Positions 58,881-64,000 of a stretch of 64,000 nt of DNA are shown here, piece after piece (the first letter of the stretch is position 1; every line of letters starts with the position of its first letter). The position numbers and the translations under genes are program-made. This stretch comes from Actinophytocola sp963840275 (GTDB taxonomy: Bacteria > Actinomycetota > Actinomycetes > Mycobacteriales > Pseudonocardiaceae): NCBI GenBank assembly GCA_963840275.1, contig CAWIYK010000005.1, forward strand, positions 1,984,001 through 2,048,000, in the 5' to 3' direction. Below the pieces are notes generated by a model. The model saw only the letters and a list, made by a program, of their open reading frames with translations. It was not told the DNA's origin and did no database searches.

Positions 58881-59548
58881 ACGACCCGGCCGTCGGCGAG
58901 GAACAGGACCCGGTCGGCGTAGGCCGCGGCGGCCGGTTCGTGTGTGACCATCACGACCGTCTGTCCGAAGTCGTCGACGCAGCGGCGCAGCAGGGCGAGC
59001 AGGTCGGCGGACGACCTCGAGTCGAGGGCGCCGGTCGGCTCGTCGGCGAACACGACATCCGGTCTGGTGATCAGGGCGCGGGCGCACGCGACCCGCTGTT
59101 GCTGCCCGCCGGAGAGCTGGCTCGGCCGGTGGTGCAGCCGCTCCCCCAGCCCGACCGCGGCGACGATCGCGTCGGCGAACGCCGGGTCCGGCCGGCGGCC
59201 CGCGAGGTCCAGCGGCAGCGTGATGTTCTCCCACGCGGTGAGCGTCGGCAGCAGGTTGAACGCCTGGAAGACGAACCCGACGCGGTCGCGGCGCAGGGTG
59301 GTCAGCGCGGCGTCGGCCATGCCGGACAGCTCCGCGTCACCGAGCCAGAGCTGCCCACCGGTCGGCTCGTCGAGGCCCGCCACGCAGTGCATGAGCGTGG
59401 ACTTGCCGGAACCGGACGGACCCATGATCGCCGTGAACCGTCCACTGTGGAAGTCGACGGAGACGTCGTCGAGCGCGACGACCCGTGAGTCGCCGGCGCC
59501 GTAGATCTTGGTCAGCGCACGAGCCCGTACGGCTGGAAGTGTTGTGTT
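58808..59548 (-). CDS. ABC transporter ATP-binding protein (MacB/LolD type)
   Basis: 246 residues from GTG at 59548. Walker A is GPSGSGKST, the signature LSGGQQQRVA, Walker B VVFADEPTGALD and the switch VTHEP. The family drives FtsX-type permeases that move peptides, lipids or antibiotics. The start is uncertain: ATG at 59587 and GTG at 59611 remain in frame and no good ribosome site is visible. It is transcribed away from the kinase/response regulator pair. Confidence 0.88.
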   Translation of the reverse strand, partial: NTTLPAVRARALTKIYGAGDSRVVALDDVSVDFHSGRFTAIMGPSGSGKSTLMHCVAGLDEPTGGQLWLGDAELSGMADAALTTLRRDRVGFVFQAFNLLPTLTAWENITLPLDLAGRRPDPAFADAIVAAVGLGERLHHRPSQLSGGQQQRVACARALITRPDVVFADEPTGALDSRSSADLLALLRRCVDDFGQTVVMVTHEPAAAAYADRVLFLADGRVVDELSAPTADGVLDRMKSLERVGF

Positions 59549-59694
59549 CACGGGAGGAACGGTCCTCGAAACGGCGTCGCGACACATCGGACCGGGGACC
59601 GGACCTCGCACTCCGCCCAGGGGCGGCCGCGACCGGTTCGAGGTCCACCCCAGGTTGGACGCCGCGGTCCGGCGCGCCGGATACCGTCATGGGG

Positions 59695-60838
59695 GTGTAC
59701 TGGCTCTCCCGCTCGCGGCACCTGATCGCCATCGACGTGGTCGTGGCGCTGGTGCTGCTCGGCATCGTCGGCTACGCGGCGGTCGACGCGAGCACCTCGG
59801 CCGCGCCCGTCGAGCCGACGTGGATCTCCTACGCGGCCACGCTCGCGATCGCCGGACCGATCGCGGTGCGCAGGCTCGTGCCGCTGCCCGCCCTCGCGGT
59901 CGTGCACGGTCGCCGTGGTGGCCGCGGTGCTGTCCGGCGTGGTCCCGGTGGTGGCGCTGGCCGCGCCGGTCAGCGCGATCGCGCTCGTGCTGTACCTCGT
60001 GGCGAGCGCGGAACCCCGGCGCCGGTCCATGGCCGCGCTCGCCGCGTGCGCCGGCTCGATCGCGCTCGCGGTCCTGGTCAACCGGCTGGTCGCCGGGACG
60101 GACGAGGACTGGTCCGACGCCGTGTTCGGGCTCGCGTTCTGCTGCCTGGTGCTGGTGTCGGGCTGGACGATCGGGCTGACGACCCGGATCCGGCGCCAGT
60201 ACACCGAGCGATCCGCCGCACAGCTCGCGCAGCACGCGGTCGCCGAGGAGCGGCTGCGGATCGCCCGCGAGCTGCACGACATCGTGGCGCACAGCATGAG
60301 TCTCATCGCGGTCAAGGCCGGCATCGGCAACCACGTCGCCGAGCAGCGGCCCGAGGAGGCACGCGAGGCGCTGCGGGTGATCGAGGCGACCAGCCGCACG
60401 TCGCTGACCGAGATGCGGCACCTGCTCGGCGTGCTGCGTTCCGAAGTGGACGGTCCGGCGCTCGCGCCGGCACCCGGTCTGGCGGGGATCGCCGCGCTCG
60501 TCGCGCGGGCGCGGTCGGCCGGTGTCACGGTCTCCTCGGCCGTGGACGACACCGCCGAGCTGCCGGACGGCGTCGGCCTTTCGGTGTACCGGATCACGCA
60601 GGAGGCGCTGACCAACGTCGTCCGACATGCCGGGCCGGCGCGGTGCTCGGTGACCGTCGCGGTTACCGACGAGACCGTGCGGGTCGAGGTGGCCAACGAC
60701 GGGCCGAGGGTCGAGCCGGCGGCGGGCGGGCACGGGTTGATCGGGATGCGGGAGCGGGTGGCGGTGTACGGCGGGACGTTCGACGCGGGGCCGAGAGCCG
60801 GCGGCGGGTGGCGCGTGTCGGCGGTGCTCCCCCGGTGA
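59695..60838 (+). pseudogene. Sensor histidine kinase (HisKA_3/DesK type), frameshifted
   Basis: The membrane part starts YWLSRSRHLIAIDVVVALVL from GTG at 59695 (7 nt after TACCGT) and runs to LVPLPALAVV. A single-base shift near 59900 is needed to continue as CTVAVVAAVLSGVVPV and then the kinase. The DHp helix is RIARELHDIVAHSMSLIAVK and the ATPase has VYRITQEALTNVVRHAG and GHGLIGMRERV. In total about 381 residues. Its stop overlaps the response regulator start (GTGA). It would sense signals through the membrane part. It may be inactive or a base-call error. Confidence 0.8.
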
Positions 60839-61491
60839 TCAGGGTGTTGGTGGCCGACGACCAGGCGCTGGTGCGCGGCAGCTTCCGGCTGCTCGTGGAG
60901 ACCGCGCCGGGGCTGACGGCGGTCGGCGAGGCCGCGAACGGCAAGGAGGCCGTCGAGCTGGCCGGGCGGGTGCGACCGGACGTGGTCCTGATGGACGTGC
61001 GGATGCCGGAGCTGGACGGCATCGAGGCGACGCGGCGGATCTGCGGCGACCCGGCGACCGAGGGTGTGCGGGTACTGATCCTGACGACGTTCGACCTCGA
61101 CGACTACGTGTACGCGGCGCTGCGGGCCGGCGCGAGCGGCTTCCTGCTGAAGGACACCCCGCCCGCGGACCTGCTGACGGCGATCGAGGTCGTGGCCGCT
61201 GGTGAGGCGCTGCTCGCGCCGACCGTGACGCGTCGGCTGATCGCGGAGTTCAGCAGGCGTCCGGAGCCCGCGACGCGCCCGGCGGGGCTCGACGGCGTGA
61301 CCGACCGGGAGCGGGAGGTGCTCGTGCTGATCGCCCGCGGCCTGTCGAACACGGAGATCGCCGGGCACCTGCACCTCGGCCTCGCCACGGTGAAGACGCA
61401 CATCGGGAGGCTGTTGAGCAAGCTCCAGGCGCGCGACCGGGCACAGCTCGTGATCGCCGCATACGAGTCGGGGCTCGTCACGCCGGCTTGA
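60835..61491 (+). CDS. NarL/LuxR-type response regulator
   Basis: 218 residues. The receiver has VADDQALVRGSFRLL at its start, phospho-acceptor D54 in VVLMDVRMPELDG, and K in GFLLKDTPP. The LuxR-type HTH is LTDREREVLVLIARGLSNTE with LGLATVKTHIGRLL. It is coupled to the kinase and divergent from the ABC genes that it likely regulates. The gene is intact although its kinase is frameshifted. Confidence 0.92.
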   Translation: MIRVLVADDQALVRGSFRLLVETAPGLTAVGEAANGKEAVELAGRVRPDVVLMDVRMPELDGIEATRRICGDPATEGVRVLILTTFDLDDYVYAALRAGASGFLLKDTPPADLLTAIEVVAAGEALLAPTVTRRLIAEFSRRPEPATRPAGLDGVTDREREVLVLIARGLSNTEIAGHLHLGLATVKTHIGRLLSKLQARDRAQLVIAAYESGLVTPA

Positions 61492-61503
61492 TAGCGTCGC
61501 CCG

Positions 61504-62160
61504 ATGCCGGTTAGCGCTGACGACGTCGCGACCACCGTGCGGCTCGCGGTCGAGACGCTGGCCGACGCGCCCGCGAACTGGGAGAACCCGGCCGGCACGC
61601 TGACGTGGACCTGTTGGGAGACCACGGAACACATCGCCGACGGCCTCTTCTACTACGCCGCGCAGATCGGCCGCACGCCGCCGCCGGAGCCGGGCCCGGC
61701 GCCGTTCACGTGGGTCGCGCAGCGGGAAGGCGGGCCGGGCGGCTCGGTGTTCGCCGACCGCGCGACGGGCCCGGCCGGGTTGTTGCAGGTCGTGGACGCG
61801 TGCGGCGCGCTGCTGACCGCCGTGGTGCGCACCGTGCCGCCGACGGCCCGCGCGCACCACGTGTTCGGCCTCGGCGACCCGGAGGGCTTCGCCGCCATGG
61901 GGATCGTCGAGGTGCTGGTCCACACCCACGACGTCGCCGCGGGGCTCGGGCTGCCGTGGCACCCGCCTGCCGAGCTGTGCGCCCGGGTGCTCGCGCGTCT
62001 GTTTCCCGAGGTGTCCCTGAGCGGTGACGCGTGGGCGACGTTGCTGTGGGCTACCGGGCGAGCTGAGCTACCCGGTCTTCCGCATCGAGCGGAGTGGCGC
62101 TGGCACGTCGCGCCGCTGCCGCCGGCTGCCGCGCGGTCCGCGTCGCCTGGCGGTCCGTAG
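61504..62160 (+). CDS. DinB/MDMPI-fold protein (mycothiol-dependent isomerase-like)
   Basis: 218 residues. The N-terminal four-helix domain has TWTCWETTEHIADGLFYYA with a metal histidine; GIVEVLVHTHDVAAGLG carries the other two in a His-x3-His-like arrangement. Proteins of this shape include mycothiol-dependent maleylpyruvate isomerase and DinB-like thiol transferases. The reaction cannot be specified. ATG at 61504 is 6 nt after TAGCGT and looks leaderless. Confidence 0.65.
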   Translation: MPVSADDVATTVRLAVETLADAPANWENPAGTLTWTCWETTEHIADGLFYYAAQIGRTPPPEPGPAPFTWVAQREGGPGGSVFADRATGPAGLLQVVDACGALLTAVVRTVPPTARAHHVFGLGDPEGFAAMGIVEVLVHTHDVAAGLGLPWHPPAELCARVLARLFPEVSLSGDAWATLLWATGRAELPGLPHRAEWRWHVAPLPPAAARSASPGGP

Positions 62161-62225
62161 CGGCCCGGCGTCTGGCCGGTCAGCCATGCAGTGAAGGACC
62201 CGGCTCAACGCTCCCCAAAGACCCG

Positions 62226-63059
62226 TCACGACATCCCCGGTCGCAACACCCAACGCGCCGCGACACCCATGAACGCCAACGAAAGCAGCACCAACAACCC
62301 GACCTCGGTCCACTGGAACCGCCAGTATCGATCCGCCGGCTGGAAGTACGTGTACTGCTGAACGTACCCACGATCCTCAAGACAGCTCACCGGCTCGAGG
62401 CCCGCGCACTCGCTTTGCGAGTCCTCCCAGGAGATCTCGTCGCCGGCCGCGTTGCGGGCACCCGTCTCGGTGACGAGGGCGTCGGTCGGCACGGCCAACC
62501 CGTCGTCCGTGGACAGGGCCAGCTCCGGCGTCGCGTACAACCCGCGGCCGAGAAACGCGCTGACCACCAGCACGGCGAAAACGGCGATCGTCACGGCCAT
62601 GGCCGGCAGCATCTTGCGCAGCACGGCACCGGACGCCGCACCGAGCGCGAACAGCATCAGGAACCACCCGGCGGGCGCGATCCCCGTGACGCCGAACAGG
62701 TCACCCGAGAACCGGTTCATCATCATGTCGGCGCCGAAGCTCGTGGTCCATCTGGTCGTGACCGCGCCGAGCACCAGCCCGGCGAGCATCACGGCGACGC
62801 CGAGCACGGCGAACTTCGTCGCGAGCCACCTCGAGCGCGACACCGACTGTGTCCACACCAGCTGGTGGGTACCGCGCTCGAACTCCTTGACCAGCAACGG
62901 AACGCCCCAGAACATCCCGACCAGCACGGGCGCCCACGGCAGCATCTTCACGAGGTCGATCGGCAGCGAGTCCGCCACCAGCAGTACCCCGAGTCCCATC
63001 ACCAGCACCACGGTCACCACGAACTGAGCGCGGTGCTGCCGCCACGTCAACCACAACAT
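62226..63059 (-). CDS. ABC-2 type transporter permease, second of a tandem pair
   Basis: 277 residues, six helices. It starts MLWLTWRQHRAQFVVTVVLV and includes FGVPLLVKEFERGTHQLVWTQ-like motif EFERGTHQLVWTQSVSRSRW, the conserved loop of ABC-2 permeases, then extracytoplasmic cysteines and QPADRYWRFQWTEVG before the last helix. ATG at 63059. It is paralogous to the next gene and transcribed with it. No ATPase gene is adjacent downstream, so it is probably beyond the window. Confidence 0.82.
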   Translation of the reverse strand: MLWLTWRQHRAQFVVTVVLVMGLGVLLVADSLPIDLVKMLPWAPVLVGMFWGVPLLVKEFERGTHQLVWTQSVSRSRWLATKFAVLGVAVMLAGLVLGAVTTRWTTSFGADMMMNRFSGDLFGVTGIAPAGWFLMLFALGAASGAVLRKMLPAMAVTIAVFAVLVVSAFLGRGLYATPELALSTDDGLAVPTDALVTETGARNAAGDEISWEDSQSECAGLEPVSCLEDRGYVQQYTYFQPADRYWRFQWTEVGLLVLLSLAFMGVAARWVLRPGMS

Positions 63060-63082
63060 CGAAACCCCCGACAGGTTCGGAA

Positions 63083-63988
63083 TCAGACCGGCCGCCGCGC
63101 GACCCGGTACACCACCGGGCCGGCGAGCAACACGGTCGCCAGCAACAGGATCCCGGTCTCGGTCCACTGGAACCGCCAGTACCGGTCAGCCGGCTGGTAG
63201 TACCAGACGGACTGGTAGCCGGCCTCCTCGATACAGCTCAGGTACGTCTCCCTGCCCTCGTTCGCGCACTCCGGCACCGTGGCGTCGCCGGCGATCTCGA
63301 CGCCGGTCGGCGACAGGGACGCCGATGCCGTGATGTAGGTCCCGGTCCCGGGCAACGGCCCTTCCAGCACCTGCCGCAGCGGCTCCGCGTAGACCTCGCG
63401 GGCCTTGAACATCCCGATCATGATCAGCACGAACACCGCGATCGTCACCGCGAGCGCCGGCAGCAGCTTCCTGAGCAACCCGCCTGCCGCGGTGCCGAGC
63501 ATGAACGCGAACAGCCACCACGCGCCGATGACGACCCCGGTGCTGCCGAACATCGCCGTGTCGCCGAACTTGTCGGTGAACTTGGTGCCGTCGAACGTGG
63601 ACAGCCAGCCGTCGACCATCGCGCCGAGCGCCAGCCCGGCGAGCGTGACCGCGAGGCCGAGCCAGCCGAGCTTCGCCGTCAGCCACCGCCGCCTGGTCAC
63701 CGACTGCGTCCACGCGAGCCGGTGCGTGCCGCGCTCGAACTCCCGCGCCAGCACCGGCGCGCCCCAGAACACCCCGATCAGCAGCGGCACGATCGGCATC
63801 CAGCTCAGATACGTGTACACCGGCTCGAACCGGCCGCGGAGGACGTCCTCCAGCCGGTCCCGCGCGACCCCCGTCGCGGTGGACGCGGTGCCGAGCCCGT
63901 GCAGGAGCAGAAAAGCGCCGAGCACCGCCAGCAACGCGACCGTGGCCAGCACCTGTGCCCGGTGCTGACGCCATGTCAACCACAGCAT
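63083..63988 (-). CDS. ABC-2 type transporter permease, first of a tandem pair
   Basis: 301 residues. MLWLTWRQHRAQVLATVALL, EFERGTHRLAWTQSVTRRRW and QPADRYWRFQWTETG align with the neighbouring gene almost without gaps, so the two are recent paralogues, probably a heterodimer or two alternatives. A segment with two cysteines precedes QPADRYWR, likely outside the cell. ATG at 63988 follows AGGGAG. An upstream ATPase and maybe a GntR regulator may lie beyond the right edge. Confidence 0.85.
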   Translation of the reverse strand: MLWLTWRQHRAQVLATVALLAVLGAFLLLHGLGTASTATGVARDRLEDVLRGRFEPVYTYLSWMPIVPLLIGVFWGAPVLAREFERGTHRLAWTQSVTRRRWLTAKLGWLGLAVTLAGLALGAMVDGWLSTFDGTKFTDKFGDTAMFGSTGVVIGAWWLFAFMLGTAAGGLLRKLLPALAVTIAVFVLIMIGMFKAREVYAEPLRQVLEGPLPGTGTYITASASLSPTGVEIAGDATVPECANEGRETYLSCIEEAGYQSVWYYQPADRYWRFQWTETGILLLATVLLAGPVVYRVARRPV

Positions 63989-64000
63989 GTCGATCTCCCT

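Noticed and set aside
56159..60838. Programmed ribosomal frameshifting for the permease and kinase
   Set aside because: No slippery heptamer or stimulatory structure is evident at the breaks, and three separate events in one module fit decay or sequence error better.
1..64000. tRNA, rRNA, transposase, prophage or replication-origin features
   Set aside because: No cloverleaf-like gene, rRNA block, transposase motif, phage protein or DnaA-box cluster could be supported by reading.

Overview
The window is GC-rich actinobacterial DNA with strong GC bias at third codon positions. Markers fitting the Pseudonocardiales (Amycolatopsis, Saccharothrix and relatives) are a DUF3558-type lipoprotein, an F420-dependent LLM oxidoreductase, a mycothiol-type maleylpyruvate isomerase-fold protein, an AfsR/SARP regulator, a CsoR repressor, an AAC(2')-I acetyltransferase and many leaderless-looking genes (TANNNT about 5-8 nt before ATG/GTG). 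The genus cannot be fixed by eye. It reads as ordinary chromosome rich in accessory regulation and small-molecule metabolism. I see no rRNA, tRNA, CRISPR, transposase, prophage or replication origin.

Layout. 1-5.0 kb: edge of a drug-efflux MFS gene with divergent TetR, PlsC-type acyltransferase, PNPOx-fold protein, Nudix hydrolase, aminoglycoside 2'-N-acetyltransferase, a coupled acidic-protein pair and small membrane proteins. 5.0-8.4 kb: divergent PRPP-synthetase paralogue, a small membrane protein, then an unusual HTH plus two RAM-like-domain regulator next to a heme-oxygenase-like diiron enzyme; this is the best candidate for something undescribed. 8.4-13 kb: a P450 locus (FAD reductase, [3Fe-4S] ferredoxin, TetR, P450) and a zinc alcohol dehydrogenase. 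13-16.2 kb: an ECF sigma - Ogt - 2OG oxygenase overlapping operon, ABM monooxygenase and a GlxR-type reductase. 16.2-21.6 kb: decayed NmrA-like gene, LysR/aldo-keto reductase divergon and a 1010-residue AfsR-like regulator.

21.6-32.4 kb: two arrays of a shared mosaic repeat (about 133-147 bp units) bracket a secreted GH16 enzyme, an L-rhamnose module (rhaB, fused aldolase/dehydrogenase, LacI regulator), an ECF42 sigma factor with two DGPF/YCII proteins, a WYL regulator and a frameshifted HTH_42 gene. 32.4-38.8 kb: recQ, GNAT, site-2 protease, LysR and an OFA-type transporter with its small subunit. 38.8-44.7 kb: TetR/SMR pair sharing a 28-bp palindrome with a galactarate-dehydratase-like gene, F420 oxidoreductase/DJ-1 pair, lipoprotein, AlkB and CsoR. 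44.8-55.2 kb: gamma-glutamyltransferase, MocR/aldehyde-dehydrogenase pair facing a questin-oxidase/MFS pair, BCCT transporter, and a hairpin-rich spacer before an NlpC/P60 hydrolase.

55.3-64 kb: metallophosphoesterase, then an ABC ATPase, permease, sensor kinase and response regulator module in which the permease carries two frameshifts and the kinase one, with a 203-bp junction duplication; a DinB/MDMPI protein; and two tandem paralogous ABC-2 permeases whose ATPase probably lies beyond the right edge. DNA-repair genes recur (ogt, 2OG oxygenase, AlkB, HTH_42, recQ). Most other units are regulator plus enzyme or transporter pairs with palindromic operators in the shared spacer.
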